Shown: positions 21,141 through 33,039, numbered from the stretch's first letter. The stretch is 64,000 nt of DNA from Bactrocera neohumeralis (GCF_024586455.1 NC_065919.1:14176368-14240367); one strand, 5' to 3'. Made by a program: numbers and translations. Notes: a model not told the origin generated them from the letters alone.

Positions 21141-22529
21141 TAGTTGTGTTATATTTCTTTAAAAATGTTAAATGTTTCTACCAAATCAAACTTCCAAACC
21201 AAACTAGTAGCAACATTTCATTTATTCGCCTTTACATCTCACACTGCTTTGCTCTACACTTCACTATGTGTACAGCCTTAGGCTGATGCGCTCGGCGCTG
21301 CCACAATTGTTGTTAAACAATTAAATGTTGGCAATCAACAAAACATTTGGGTTGCAGCAATTGACATTCTATATATAATTCACAGCAATTTTCAATTACA
21401 CTTTTTATATTTCTCTACTTTTCATAGATCTATGATTGCAATTTAGAAGTGTGGCTTTGTCATAAAAACATGTTTCGAATATGTGTGCGTATTTATGGTG
21501 AATACTGTTAATGCAGTAGATTTTATTGCTTGATACAAGATTTTTTAAGGCCGAATTCACCACTTTTTGTGAGAATTAATGTAAATTTTTTTTTAAATTG
21601 CAAAATTTTTTAAAATTCTACAATCTTTAGTAAAAGAACCTCGAAATGAAGCAGGTTTACTTTGGGTATAAAAACAGGTTCAATTCCTGTAACCAAAGGA
21701 GGCCTCTCCGGCTAATTCCTCTATTTAAAATTCAATACATACGTGCATAGTTCATATATTATCACCATAGCAGCACGAAAAATGCTGTTCAGCAGAGTTG
21801 CAGAGTCGCATTGCTGAAGTGCAAAACAATATAACAGTCTACAATTAATTGCCGCCACTTTTTCATTACGAATCGCTCATGTTGCGCTGCTACTGCTGTT
21901 ATTAATGCTTATTTTATTGCCTTTGTCATAACTATTCGTGTAAGAAGATGAAGACAAAATATCGATATTGTAGAGATCGATAATTTTTTTCTGTCTTGTT
22001 ATCTCACGGAAAGATATGAATAACCGGCTGCTAGCTGATCTAATACGAAAAACTCCCAATTAAATAAGAGACAGACCTAGTATGACAAAAAGTTCAAAAG
22101 AGAACTATTTTTTGGAATAAAAAAACACTATTTCAACTGTTTTAAAACTTTAAGGATATATTTATATATATCTTAAGAGAGTTGGAGAAATAAATTAAAT
22201 TATTTTCGAGTTACACGCGGACCCCGATAGTGCTAAACAAGACAGTTCCCCTACTGCTGCAGTGATTGCAGGCAAAATTCGTTTAAATAATGTTTAAACT
22301 GATGGAAGTGATTGAACTGAGAGGCGACATTTTAAAAGTTTATAACTCAAAAACTATTTGAGAGATCGATTTGAAATTTCTTTTGCAAGGTATAAGCAAT
22401 CGGAAAAGGAAAATTTTCGATTTTTTAAATTTCATACTAAGTGTAGATATTCTACTACTTTCACTTAAAATTAATCTAAGAAGATAAGAATAAGCCCTGG
22501 TCTTCGCTTAACCGTCAGACATTTTATCA
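21141..22529. other. Spacer with possible decayed repeat at 22060-22460
   Basis: AT-rich. The part near 22060-22460 has TATAACTCAAAAACTATTTG and GAGATCGATTTGAAATTTC strings typical of decayed non-coding repeats. An ACAGG-TTCAATT-CCTGT hairpin at 21674-21690 looks like a tRNA T-arm, but no cloverleaf can be built around it. Confidence 0.4.
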
Positions 22530-23640
22530 TTAGGCCCGCAACTAAGTTCTCGCTCTTTGTCAATAAATGGCTCTAGCAGTTAGGTTAGGTTTGATGGATG
22601 ATCGATCATCGTACGTGGACTGTTATATATAGTCCATGGTGAAGCCATAGAAAAAAAGATCTCCTGGGTTCGGACTTACAGATTGGCAAAACGGTTAGTA
22701 GCCAATACAAATTTGCATAGGCGCTTAATTTTAAACACCCGACAGTTCGGTGGGATATCTGAAGGTATACGCTTCCAAGTGTTTAAGTCTTGACCTCCCA
22801 AACGCGGAACAGTCAAGAAAGAAGTTTTGAGTTGTTTCCAACTCATCTTCTTCCAAACAGCTCCTGCAAACGGCATCTGGTAGGAATCCCAGCCTTAATG
22901 AATGAACGCCAATAGGCCAATGGCCTGTTAAAAGCCCCACAACTAGGAAAAGACATGTACCGATGGTGGCCAAGCTTCCGCGAAGCCCAACTATCTAGTA
23001 GAAGAGCACAAGAGGATACGAGAGCACCGAGCTGCTTCCATTTTTTCAATAGCGGTTCTAGGGAGCTTTTCCTTGCAAGCTTATCAGCTTTACAATTTCC
23101 TGCAATTCCGCTGTGGCCCGGCACCCATACCAGTCTTATCACAAAGACACGCGATGCTATTAATAGCGAGATTAGGCACTCATCGACAAACCCCGAACGC
23201 ACCGTAAATGAGTTCAAAGCTAGTATCGCCGCTCTGCTATCTGAGTGAATGGACCTTAGTGCACCACAAATGCTGATTAGCGCCGCCCGTTGAAGGCTCT
23301 CGAGTTTCTTTGCAAGTGTGGTCTTTTCTAGAGCCCTCCACCACATAAAGACTCTATAGAACACAATGGGCTAGGGAACCACTTTTAGTGAGAGACCCCA
23401 CCTCTTGCCAATGGCTCCTCTACAGAGGTATAGGGCAATCGATGCCTTCTTTGCTCTCTCTTTGATATTCGGCTTCCCTGAAAGCTTTCTATCCAGGATC
23501 AGCCCAAGATATTTCACTGTACCCAAAACTCACGGTTTCGATATCCCTTTACCAGTTAGTAGCAGTTTGTGGTGGTCGATCTTGATATATCCAAAATGTG
23601 ATAAACTTAACCCAGACATTTAAAAAAGAAACTCCGTTTC
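22530..23640 (-). mobile_element. RNase H-type non-LTR retrotransposon remnant with RT-RNase H fusion
   Basis: Reverse-strand order: SLSHFGYIKIDHHKLLLTGK and TVKYLGLILDRKLSG near 23620-23480 (RT palm end), WWRALEKTTLAKKLESLQRA with ALISICGALRS near 23340-23265 (thumb), then directly IHSDSRAAILALNSF and LVWVPGHSGIAGNCKADKLA near 23250-23080 (RNase H). The tail carries LTGHWPIGVHSLRLGFLPDA and CRSCLEEDELETTQNFFLDC with AFGRSRLKHL near 22940-22780. The first RNase H blocks (TDGSK and AEV) are missing, because the thumb joins straight to the SDS block. Frameshifts make it non-functional. Confidence 0.8.
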
Positions 23641-23659
23641 CTACTTGGAACCTCTGTAA

Positions 23660-23870
23660 AAACCTACTTGTAAACGTTTATATTCTCCAGATATTGCACC
23701 GTCCGATTATTATTTGTACCGTTCGATTGCACAAGGTCTGACTCAGAAGCAGTTCCACTCGCAAGAGGGCATAGCTTGATTCTTGCTTCAAAAAAAGTTA
23801 ACGCTAACTTAGTTGGAACCTAATACTTTGCAGGGTATATTCCGATAGTTCGGTAAAAAATTCGCTGCCT
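23660..23870 (+). mobile_element. mariner transposase C-terminal fragment
   Basis: The plus strand reads RLYSPDIAPSDYYLYRSIAQ, then GLTEKQFHSQEGIA, which is the end of the mariner catalytic domain (PPYSPD-APSDY-LF with the last aspartate). About 50 residues survive before a stop. There is no upstream transposase in the same orientation, and it lies just after the end of the minus-strand non-LTR remnant. Confidence 0.65.
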
Positions 23871-23879
23871 TCATCCTTC

Positions 23880-24739
23880 CTCCTTTGTGTACTAGTACCC
23901 TACAATAAAAAGCATCAGCTTAAATATCGATTAGTGCCATCGAAATGTCTGACTGCTATCGACTTTTATGAACAACGGTACATCACTAAACAGTTGATGA
24001 GTTACAATGTTTTGCCGTCGCCTTTTCATATACTGCAATTTTCTTCTTCCACCCCTCATCACTACTCAATGGATCGATTACTATTTTGCCGCCGGTACAT
24101 TTTTTACTGTTGCTATGTTTTTTTTATTGTTTTTGCTCAACGCAGACGAACAATAATGCCGTCATCAATAGGCGGCTTTAACAATTTCCGCACTTCAATG
24201 AGATCAGCACAATGCCAGCGTATTTAATGTTTTCCTCCGCATACTTTGCAATAATGTCATAAATATATTGTACGCGCGTTGTTGTTTTTGTTGCTATTTT
24301 TCTTTGCTTTGCGCTGTGATTTTTCCTCTGGTTATTTATTGACGCTCATAACAGAGTAATTAATTTTGTTGCATTAACTCAAGTAGCTCAGCAATGCTTG
24401 TAGGAAAATGTACAGTAACGCGGCGATAAAAGCGAATAAGAAATGTATTTAACAGCAAGAGAAAATGTTGTTGGTGTTTTAGTATGTGCTATGACAGTAC
24501 TTAAAAATGTTGAGAATTTCTACAAGATTGATGCGCTAGCGACAAATACTTGAAGCTTCGGCATTTGAAAACTAGAAGATGCCATTAGATCGGAGTAATT
24601 CGTTTCAGTTGTTTGTAATTTGATATCGTAGGTAGCTATTATTTTCCCTTGAAATCGTTTGAGTTTGATACAAGCGTGAACTGAGGATTGTGACAAGTTT
24701 AGATTATGCCTTATTAGACGTGTAACCCAGTACTAAAAG
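23880..24739. other. Spacer, no recognised gene
   Basis: AT-rich with TTTTTATTG runs. A 97-codon open frame at 23934-24227 has no recognisable domain. Confidence 0.45.
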
Positions 24740-25345
24740 GTTTTCTACATGTGACCATATTTTGGTCAACGTAACACTTTTTTCATTTTTCAAGACCGAT
24801 GATTCCACCGGTCCACAAACCACATAAAACCGATGTTTTTTCTGAATGAAATGACAGCTTTTGAATCCTTTTAGGTTGCTCTTTATCCCAAAGGCGGAAA
24901 TTTACAGACTCATGGTGCCAGAAGTGGGCTTTATCACTTGACAAAATTTCGCTTGAAAACGTCGGATCTTCTTGGAACTTTTCAAGGGCCTTAGAGGTCA
25001 TTTGGGAAGGTCCAGTAGCTTCAGTTCTTATACAAGGTATATTTTGTACGCTTTCAATTAAAGATCTCAACGTAAAATGCACCAAATCGTTCCATACGTC
25101 AGTCCGAGTTGCTGCGAACGGCACGGAATCGACTCGCCGACGGCCTTCATCTACATTCTCAGCTAAGGTTGCTATATTTTCTTCACTGCGTCGCATTTTA
25201 TCCAATAAGGAATGTTGGGTCACAAGATGGGTGACGGTGTTGGGAACAGTACCCTCGGTACGCCGATTATGTTGACCATAAGTTGAGCGAAGCGCGCGGA
25301 ACACATTCTTTACCGAACGTGAATTTTCATAATAAAGCTGAAATG
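24740..25345 (-). mobile_element. DUF4817-type Tc1/mariner-like transposase pseudogene
   Basis: From about 25345 the reverse strand reads QLYYENSRSVKNVFRALRST with YGQHNRRTEGTVPNTVTHLV (N-terminal DNA-binding region), then RRSEENIATLAENVDEGRRR, RSLIESVQNIPCIRTEA-type linker, and FSSEILSSDKAHFWHHESVN with LHSEKTSVLCGLWTGGIIG-like text ending at 24790. The first catalytic aspartate survives as SDKAHF for the usual SDEAHF. About 190 of the family's usual 350 or so residues remain; the WFQQDGATCHTAR catalytic half is absent. The frame is open for 173 codons, so this copy is younger than most here, but it lacks a complete catalytic triad. Confidence 0.75.
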
Positions 25346-25999
25346 TTGTTCAGGAGTTCTTTCCATGATGAAATGCCAAACAATACTGAACAGAAATAAC
25401 AAGACAGCTTGACAAGACTCACGCGTAAACTGTCGAAAACAGGTTTTTAAAAACAAAAGTCTTCAACTTGGATCAACCGTTACTTCTCGTATAACATCTT
25501 TTCGAAGATCTATTTTAACCTAACCGAACTCTGTGTTAGTATCTAAAGTTTGTATTTTTATATACACAAATTGCCACTTTAGCACTAGATATCCATAACG
25601 ATCTGCTTTTCAACTTTGCGCATAATAACTTGCAAATAACTAAGCGACACTGTGTTCTAGTAACAACAACTTAGTTACATGACTAAACTTGCACGGCGGC
25701 GTTCGATCGGCATGACCAGAGTGGGCGTAGGTGCGGCCACATGGCAAGTAAATATAGCAATTGTGTTGCACAAATTGACAAGTGTCGTTGCGGCAAGCTG
25801 ATTTTAAATGAACCAGTTCAACACCCAGTAATAATTGGCAGTTGCGTGGCAAGGCAAAGCATCCGCATTTTTCGCATACCTTAGTTAGGTATATACATAT
25901 GTGTGTACATTGAAGTAATTGTATGAAAATATTTATGTAAGTAAAGGAAAAAATAATATTGAAAAATATTTGAGGATATTTTAAATATATTTTTTAAAG
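25346..25999. other. Spacer, no recognised gene
   Basis: AT-rich at both ends, with a GC-richer stretch at 25640-25860 that has no recognisable domain. A TATACATATGTGTG microsatellite lies near 25889-25903. Confidence 0.45.
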
Positions 26000-26560
26000 C
26001 AAAGTTTCATACTGAGCATAACTTAGTACAAAGCTTAGAAATATGATGAGCTAGCATAATAGTTTGGTCGTTTGCAGGACAAATTATCCAAAGGATATAT
26101 ACAGGGTTTCTCCATAATAGCACAGTCGATTTATATATAGTCGTTACAATACTTTCAAAATAGGCTTCTTCTGCGTCGATGCAGCGCTGCCAGAGCGATT
26201 TCCAAGCATTGAAGGTGTAACGGAAGGCATTATACGGAATCGCTTTGAGAGCAGAGGTGTATGCTGCTTGGATCGCCTCTGTCGTCTCAAAATGCTTGCC
26301 TTTCATCGGCCTTTTCAAGCAAGGAAGCAAAACAAGTCAGGTGCTGCACACATCTAGGGGGCTGCGGAAGCGTTGGGATGCCGGCCTTAGGTAGGTAGCT
26401 GCTCACAAGAATGAGCCGGGGCGTTGTCGTGGTGCAACTTTCAATTGGCTGCGATGTATTTGTCGGACCAAACATCTCTGTAGCAGATTTCCCAAGTTTC
26501 ACACAAAATTTAATCGCGAACCACCAGTATTGACAAGCTATTTTCGACATCACGCAAGAT
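26000..26560 (-). mobile_element. mariner pseudogene with internal deletion
   Basis: The reverse strand starts IKFCVKLGKSATEMF (first HTH, near 26520-26470), then jumps to a frame reading KLHHDNAPAHSCEQLPT and KAGIPTLPQPP (26430-26350). It ends LPCLKRPMKGKHFETTEAIQ, then AFRYTFNAWKSLWQRCIDAE with AYFES (26330-26150). That is the start and the last third of a mariner transposase with the middle removed, including the second HTH and the TGDETW block. The HHDNAPAH aspartate is intact. Different from the 10021-10503 family in its C-terminus. Confidence 0.75.
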
Positions 26561-26689
26561 TGATTGGATTGCCTTTAAAGTAGTATCGGATTAAACATGG
26601 GTGAGATCTTACATTTCGTTGGTGGATTTTCAAGCTTATTATTTTTTATATTAAACCTGTGTTATGACATTATGTGGGAGATCTTTTTT

Positions 26690-27005
26690 TAAGTCACGCT
26701 AAAAGAGGGTTGATTGCGCATGGGACTACAAGATGGTTGTTGGAGTAGTCACAGATCACAATTAACTAACATCACATGTGAACCCTATTGGCCTTATTAT
26801 CGATGATACATGCAGGAAAGTAGGCATGAAAGGAACGTTGGAACACCTCCTCTGCTTATGTCTAGCATTATATAAAACTCGGCTTAGATAGTTAGGAGCT
26901 TCGTAGTTTAAGTGGCTATCAGAAGTCTCCAGAATTAGATATCAAGTCTCTAATGAACTTCGTAAAAAGCGTTGAAGTTGAAGTGCACGACGTAAACTTC
27001 AGCTC
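26690..27005 (+). mobile_element. Non-LTR retrotransposon 3' tail (zinc-knuckle region)
   Basis: Plus-strand frames give a damaged LLTGH block, then CRKVGMKGTLEHLLCLCLAL and YKTRLR, followed by LDIKSLMNFVKSVEV. The pattern LTGH plus C-x2-C, H and C is the C-terminal knuckle after RNase H in non-LTR retrotransposons; in this copy the second cysteine is lost (CRKV). Its sequence differs from the tails at 7.9, 22.8 and 36.2 kb, so another family is involved. No RT or RNase H remains upstream. Confidence 0.55.
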
Positions 27006-27009
27006 GTAT

Positions 27010-28081
27010 AAATAAAAAACCTCCAACTGGCGTTACAAAGTACCTTTGGGTCTATATATGGCGTGAAAACCAACCAGTGTAACTTGTCCCACCTAACCTT
27101 ACTATGGAAAGATACTTTTTATAGAACAGCAAAGCAATGGAGATGGATCATATGTTGCAATAAGTAAACGATCAGCCAGTTAATGAAGACAGATTTCCAC
27201 ATTTCTTTTTAAATCAGGTTTCTTAACTCGTTGGGTCCGCAATGCCCGAAAGTATCGTGTTATATACTGAGTCCAATTCTGCAGAGTTTCTTGCCCCATC
27301 ATACCGGTCTTTAACGATGCACGAAATTCTCTAAAGAAATCCTTACATAGATAGACTTGGTATCAGTACACTTGGCTTAGTAAGAGAATTTTTAAGCTAG
27401 TAGCTAAAAAATAAAATATATTTGGTTTACAAAATTTATTTAAGCTGCAGCTATTATATTTGCATATTATTTAATTCCGCACAGTGCTCCGCCCATTTAA
27501 TTTCTACGTCTTTGCATTTCGCCGCGTTGCACAAGCGGCCATCATATGTGCCACCCAAAGTAGCGAGATTTGAGTGACAATTTTATGCGTCGCGTGGTCG
27601 TTCATACACACAAACACGCATTTGGATTCCTTTGGCATCAAATACGCCATCGTTTACAGTTTAAATATTTTGCGCATGCCGTGCGTGCAACATTCTTGGC
27701 TGCGGGGCATATTTTCAGCCCACATCAGCTAATGTGGAAACCTCAACAGCTCAAGCAATCAAACAACAAAAACACCAACTCATACGCATGGATCCGAAAC
27801 CCCAATTAATATGTGCTGTCAATGTAATTTTCAATTTAGAAATAACCATTGAATCACTGCGTAAATAAATTATGGTTAGATGTAGCCACATATCTCAGGA
27901 TTATATTTATTTAATACAGAATTGAAACCCGGTATTATTAACACACGAACTTCTCTTTGAAAATGTAAAGCAAACTACATTTTCAGTCCGTAACTAAGAC
28001 AGAGTCTTGTTTGCCAATTTATTATATTAAAAATTGTACTAGGATCCTGACCAACGTATTTAGAGTGCACAATATAATCCT
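27010..28081. other. Spacer, no recognised gene
   Basis: AT-rich DNA. A reverse-strand stretch near 27230-27350 reads EFRASLKTGMMGQETLQNWT but I cannot assign it. 27480-27830 is GC-richer with a 79-codon open frame lacking any known domain. Confidence 0.4.
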
Positions 28082-29105
28082 ACTCTAGCACTTCTCCAGC
28101 CTGCTGAATGGCAGTGAAAGCATAACACCAGGAGATGACGAACCCGATTCCCAATCGATGACGATGAAGCGGAAGTTCCATTGCCCGACCATGAAGAAAT
28201 TCAAATAGCCATTATCTGTCCGAAGAAAAACAATGCGGCGGCGAAGAACTGATAAGGAGCATGCATTAACTTCTTTGTAGAATATGGTCGGAGGAAAGTA
28301 TGCCCGACGATTGGAATTTTAGTGTGCTCTGCCCAATCACTAAAGGTGAGATAACAAACTGATTGGAATTTATCAGAGTGGCTTTAAGCCTGGAAAATCA
28401 ACAACTGGGCAGATATTCACAATGGGCCAAATCTTGAAAAAGACCCGTGAAAAGAGGATCCACACACACCGCCTCTTCGTCGATTTCAAAGCTGCCTTTG
28501 ACAGCACGAAAAGAAGCTGCCTTTATGCCGCGATGTCTGAAACTAATACGGCTGTGTAAACTGACTTTGAGCAATAGCAAAAGTTTCGTCAGGATTGGGA
28601 AGGACCTTTCCAAGTCGTTCGATACCAGACGAGGTTACAGTCAATCCGACTTCGTGCGACTTTTCAATCTACTGCTCGATAAGAAAATTCGAGCTGCAGA
28701 GCTGAATCGAAAAGGTATATCATAATCATCTATAAGAGTGTACAGCTGCTGGCATACGCCGATGATATTGATAGCATTGGCCTCAACAACCGCGCCTTTA
28801 GTACTGTTTTCTCCAAAATGGTAAGGAAGCGAAGCAAATGGGTCTGGTAGTGCACGAGGACAAAACGAAATATCTCCTGTCATAAAACAAACAGTCTTTG
28901 CACTCGCGACTTGGCTCCCACGTCACTGTTGACTATCAAAACTTCGAAGTTGTAAATAATTTCGTCTATCTTGGAACAGCAACAACAATGTTAGTCGCGA
29001 AATCTAACGCAGAATAACTCTTGCCAACAGGTGCTACTTCGGACTGAGTAGACAATTGAGAAGTAAAGTCCTCTCTTGAATTGATGCTGGAAACAAACTA
29101 ATATT
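28082..29105 (+). mobile_element. RTE-clade non-LTR retrotransposon remnant with YADD box
   Basis: The plus strand begins with the conserved segment before the RT (ALPDHEEIQIAI, then KKNNAAAKN for KNNKAAG-DGLPAEL). It goes through a WADIHNGPNLEKDP-type stretch standing for the STTDQIFTMRQILEK block, LFVDFKAAFD-like text near 28470-28505, and LLAYADDIDSIGLNN with the YADD catalytic box at 28755-28766. It ends in NFVYLGTATT near 28955-28985 and RCYFGLSRQLRSKVLS near 29025-29075. Many frameshifts and stops are present. It is collinear with the copy at 47808-49025 and with the minus copy at 42270-43110. Confidence 0.75.
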
Positions 29106-29174
29106 GAAAAATAGTCATGTTTTTTTGGAAGAACTGGACATGACGATAGCACTAGAACAACACAGAACAGTAAA

Positions 29175-29550
29175 TTTTGAGTGGTACACAGTCATTTGCT
29201 TGCCAGTTGGCTTTCAAGAGAACAGGAAATCTAATCGCCAAGGACGGATCACTATTCTCCATGACAATACTCTCACATATCGACTGAAACAACTGCACTC
29301 AAAACATTGATTTGATGAACACGCATCGTATATTTCTGACTAGACACCGAAGTACTTCTTTTTATTCCCGTTCAAAAAACAAACTAAGAGGTCAACCTTT
29401 TTCAACAACTGGAGAGACGGTTGATATGATCAAAAGGCATGTTTTGGAGATACCCTAATCAAAGAGGCGAAAGTGCTACGAAAATTAGTTCAACCACTTG
29501 CAAAAGTGTATCGACTTTAATAGCGAATATTTTGAAAAACAAAAAAGTGA
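29175..29550 (+). mobile_element. mariner transposase C-terminal catalytic fragment
   Basis: The plus strand reads NFEWYTVICLPVGFQENRKS, NRQGRITILHDNTLTYRLKQ (the HHDNAS-H block, aspartate kept), then a broken PPYSPDLAPNDF-LFP segment near 29335-29365. The end is CYEN-FQ-Q-CIDFN-EYF-K, near 29480-29540. This is the last half of a mariner transposase of a family not seen elsewhere in the window. The N-terminal half is missing. Confidence 0.65.
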
Positions 29551-29928
29551 TTTTCAATTGTTAACATTTTTATTCTCTAATCCTGAAATTTAAAAGGCAA
29601 CACTCAATGCATCAACATGATATTTTTTGAAAATGCGTCGACTGCAGCGCCAACTGATCCGTGAGTTTGAGTTTAACTTGTGTATGCCTTTTAGAGTTTA
29701 CCGTTTAGTGGTTTTCAAATTTCCGACAGTGCGGGAAATACCCACAACATGTTTGCACTTTGACCTCCATAAAATTGAGTTTATATTTATTTCATACAAC
29801 ACAAAGCATTACTTTGACAATACCGAAAATTTCTCTGACCACCAAATCGCCCATTCGTAACTCCCATCAAGTGACATGCCAGTAGGAAAATTGTGCCTCC
29901 AGCATGCGCGTAAAATCGTTCGCAAATA

Positions 29929-30499
29929 TCGGGTGATTTGATAAGAGCTTGATAATATTTTTGAAAAAAAAAACGCATAAAATTTGAAAATCTCATTTTC
30001 TTTATTTGAAGACGTCAGATTGGTTCATGACATTTACTTTTTGAAGATAATTTCATTTAAAGTTCCACTTGACCGCGGTATCGTCTTAGCGTGGTCCATT
30101 CGGAAAACATTTTTTTGGGCAACTTTTTCGAGCATTTCGGCCGGAATAGCCCGAATTTCTTCGGAAATGTTGTCTTCCAAAGCTGGAATAGTTACCGCTG
30201 GCTTATTTCTGTAGACAGTGACGTAGCCCCACAAAAAATAGTCTAAAGGCGTTAAATCGCATGATCTTGGTGGCCAACTTACGGGTCCATTTCTTGAGAT
30301 GAATTGTTCTCCGAAGTTTTCCCTCAAAATGGCCATAGAATCGCGAGCTGTGTGGCATGTAGCGCCATCTTGTTGAAACCACATGTCAACCAAGATGCTA
30401 ACAAACTTTTTGTTGCCAAAAATGGAAGAACTGAAACTTGGTTGCTTTTATGCGTTTTTTTTTAAAAAAAAGTTATCAAGCTCTTAAAAAATCACCCGA
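29929..30499 (-). mobile_element. DUF4817-type DNA transposon, deletion derivative with intact TIRs (571 bp)
   Basis: The ends are near-identical inverted repeats of about 52 bp that start TCGGGTGATTT and end AACGCATAAAA, and TA flanks both sides (29927-29928 and 30500-30501). The reverse strand from 30393 to 30034 is an open frame of 119 codons with MWFQQDGATCHTAR, WPPRSCDLTPLDYFLWGY and a C-terminal LEKVAQKN-RMDHAKTIPRS block, ending in NEIIFKK. That is the catalytic half of the family, with the second aspartate in QQDGA and the acidic residue of LTPLDYF. The DNA-binding half and first aspartate are deleted. The TA duplication agrees with the Tc1/mariner superfamily. It is well preserved, so relatively young. 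Confidence 0.9.
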
Positions 30500-30501
30500 T
30501 A

Positions 30502-32296
30502 TATATACACATAATCATTTATATGAGGGCATAAATCAATGCAACGACCAAATTACCAGCCACTTGAGGAATTTATTTTCATTTACCCAAGTGTTGACAG
30601 TTAACACCGCGGCATGTAAATGGCAGTGCAAACATGCCGCCTGAAAATTTACGCACACACAAGAGAACTTACGCGCCTCCAAAGACATCCATGCCTATGC
30701 AAAGTGCCACCGATGACGGCAGAGGCATCGCAACGATGGCACATGCGTGTCGTACAAATGTAGACGCACATCACATCTTCCGGCCGTTGCTTGGCCGAGA
30801 ACTGGTAGGCGTGCATTTATTCTACGCATAAATATGCTTATTTATAGTATATGCGTTTACGCGTTGTTTCAATGTACGCGCAGTGTTGGAAAATTGTTTT
30901 TAGGCGCCGTAAGCGCAGAGTATATGCACCCATGTAAGACCAAGATAGCGCCGCGGTGCGAGCATAACGATGAGTTATGAAATGACATGCCTATGACGTT
31001 TCGTTTATGCCAGAGCAAGGCCAAAGCGATGCTGGAGCCACAGCTGCAAATGCAGATGCGCAGCGTTATACATGTGTGCGCAAGGAAAGGCGCGCTCAGA
31101 TATAGCTTTTTACATCTGTATGTATTTGTGCGCATACGCACGGCACAGCGGTTGCAGCTGAACGTATGCTAGATGCGCATAGCACAAGAGGCGCTACGAC
31201 AACGCGTTGCGGCGCGCAGATGCCGCGCACAGCGTAGAGTTGGAAATTTAATCACTTGCGGCGCGCTCCTCATACCGTCGCGCTCCTCAAGCTACCGCGC
31301 GCTGTGCACCATAAAAGTTGCAACTATCTTTCCTCGCTGACGGTTTGATCGTTTTGACTTCCATGCCGCATAATAAATTCTCCATTTTGACGTCGCAATC
31401 TGGGTAGTTTACTCGGCCATCATGTCGCTGGTAATTAAATCTGAACGCTGCGGCATTTGCGCGGATAACAAATGCGCGCCACATTTTCGACTTTGCCGCC
31501 GCAACAAAGTCTTTGTGTCTTGTGTCTCATGCACTTCTCCTCCGTCTTCTTTCTACCATGATCCAACACAAATTGATGCGAATACACTGCTTTCCACTGC
31601 TTTCGCGGCGCTTAGCTGTACAGCTGAACGGTCCAGTCGCACTATTCAAACGGTGACATTCATGACAGTATCATTGAACAATAATTGATTGATTAATTCG
31701 GTCCAAAATGGCCGCATACCAAGTTCCACTAACAGTTGCTGGGCAAAACTGTGTGACGTACGTTGGTTGCGGCATGCCAATGACAAAGCGATTTATGCGC
31801 TAAACTCTGTCTATGTCCACCGTTGTCAAGTGGGCTCCTGCGAAAGTGTCACAGTGGCGCAGAAAAATCGCTGTTACCTTGATTTATGAATTAAATATGC
31901 AAAGTAGCGGCGATATCGTTCTTCACAACAATGAGTGTAACAGTGACGCCAATGACAGTTGTGTAGCAGTGACTTTATGTAAATACCATACATTAATAAT
32001 AGCAACAACAGCGGCAATTGTTGTTCAGCACATGTTGCTGTCAATATTGATGACCTTGTCAGACGAGCTGGTCGCTGGTGTGAACTATATATTTTGTTTC
32101 ACCACCAACGTAACATGACAATTGCATGATCAAGTGATGGATGTTTACCAGCGATTCGGTGTGGGTTTGAGAGAAAGGTTATTGGCTGGAAAGAAAATGA
32201 CCGAAATCAAAGACAGTTTCACGAAATAGCCTAAGGCTTCTGACAAATTTTACTTAGTTGAATTAAGTTCATGAAAAACTAAATAATAAAATTAAT
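30502..32296. other. GC-richer low-copy spacer
   Basis: 30600-31560 is unusually GC-rich for the window, with GCGC and CAGCTG strings and several overlapping open frames of 60-100 codons on both strands, none with a known domain. It may be regulatory or non-coding exon DNA. The remainder to 32296 is AT-richer. Confidence 0.45.
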
Positions 32297-32299
32297 TAT

Positions 32300-32968
32300 G
32301 GCTATGTTCGTAAATGCATCATGACTTGCAGCATAAGCAACAGTAGCAACACTGCAAGTTTGACGTTTGATACTTCTTATACAATTTTTGACATTTTGCA
32401 GATACATTTGTTTGCATTTTTGAACGCGTATAGTACTAAAATGGAAATTTTGCTGAATCTAACACTAGACGAAATTTGTGAGCAAAGAAATGATAGATTT
32501 TCTTTAAATTTAAGAAAAAGAAGGGTATTGAAGTCAAAAAGAAAAAAATTTGTAGGTACAAATGTTTGTCTTTAAAAAGAAAAATACCTAAAAACAAATC
32601 ATTTATTAAAACAATAAAGTCGTTTCCCGAGGACATAAAACTCTCAGCAAAAACTTCTCCGCATTACTGAGATTTTCACTAAAAATTTAAAAATAATAAT
32701 TTATACAATTATTATTAACATAATTTAACTAAATTCAATACAAAAATTAAAATAAAACAGTTTTGCACTTTTCGGGTAATGGAACGTCTGCTCCATCGTC
32801 GTTAAATGCAGTAAACAATTTTTTGATAGAAATTATGTATGACAGTTGATAGAAGTGTTGCTTTTTTGAACGCTTGATTATTGCAGTGTTGCAATATTGC
32901 ATTTCTGAACGTTCTGTTTGTTATGCAATCGTCATGATGCGCGTCATGATGCATTTACGAACATAGCC
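32300..32968. mobile_element. Non-autonomous TIR element of 669 bp, superfamily unknown
   Basis: The ends are inverted copies of GGCTATGTTCGTAAATGCAT followed by CATGAC (32300-32325 and 32943-32968). They are flanked by TAT on both sides (32297-32299 and 32969-32971). Inside is AT-rich DNA with an 84-codon open frame that has no known domain. The element is probably a MITE moved by an unseen transposase. The right subterminal region contains nested short palindromes (TTGCAATATTGCA; TCATGATGCGCGTCATGA). Confidence 0.75.
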
Positions 32969-33039
32969 TATAGTTTGCTATAATTATATTAGAATATTGC
33001 TATAATAATATTAAAATATTCCTCAAATTATTACATCAT

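Noticed and set aside
21626..21698. tRNA-like T-arm (ACAGG-TTCAATT-CCTGT)
   Set aside because: The arm and the following 7 bases look right, but upstream bases cannot form the acceptor, D and anticodon stems.
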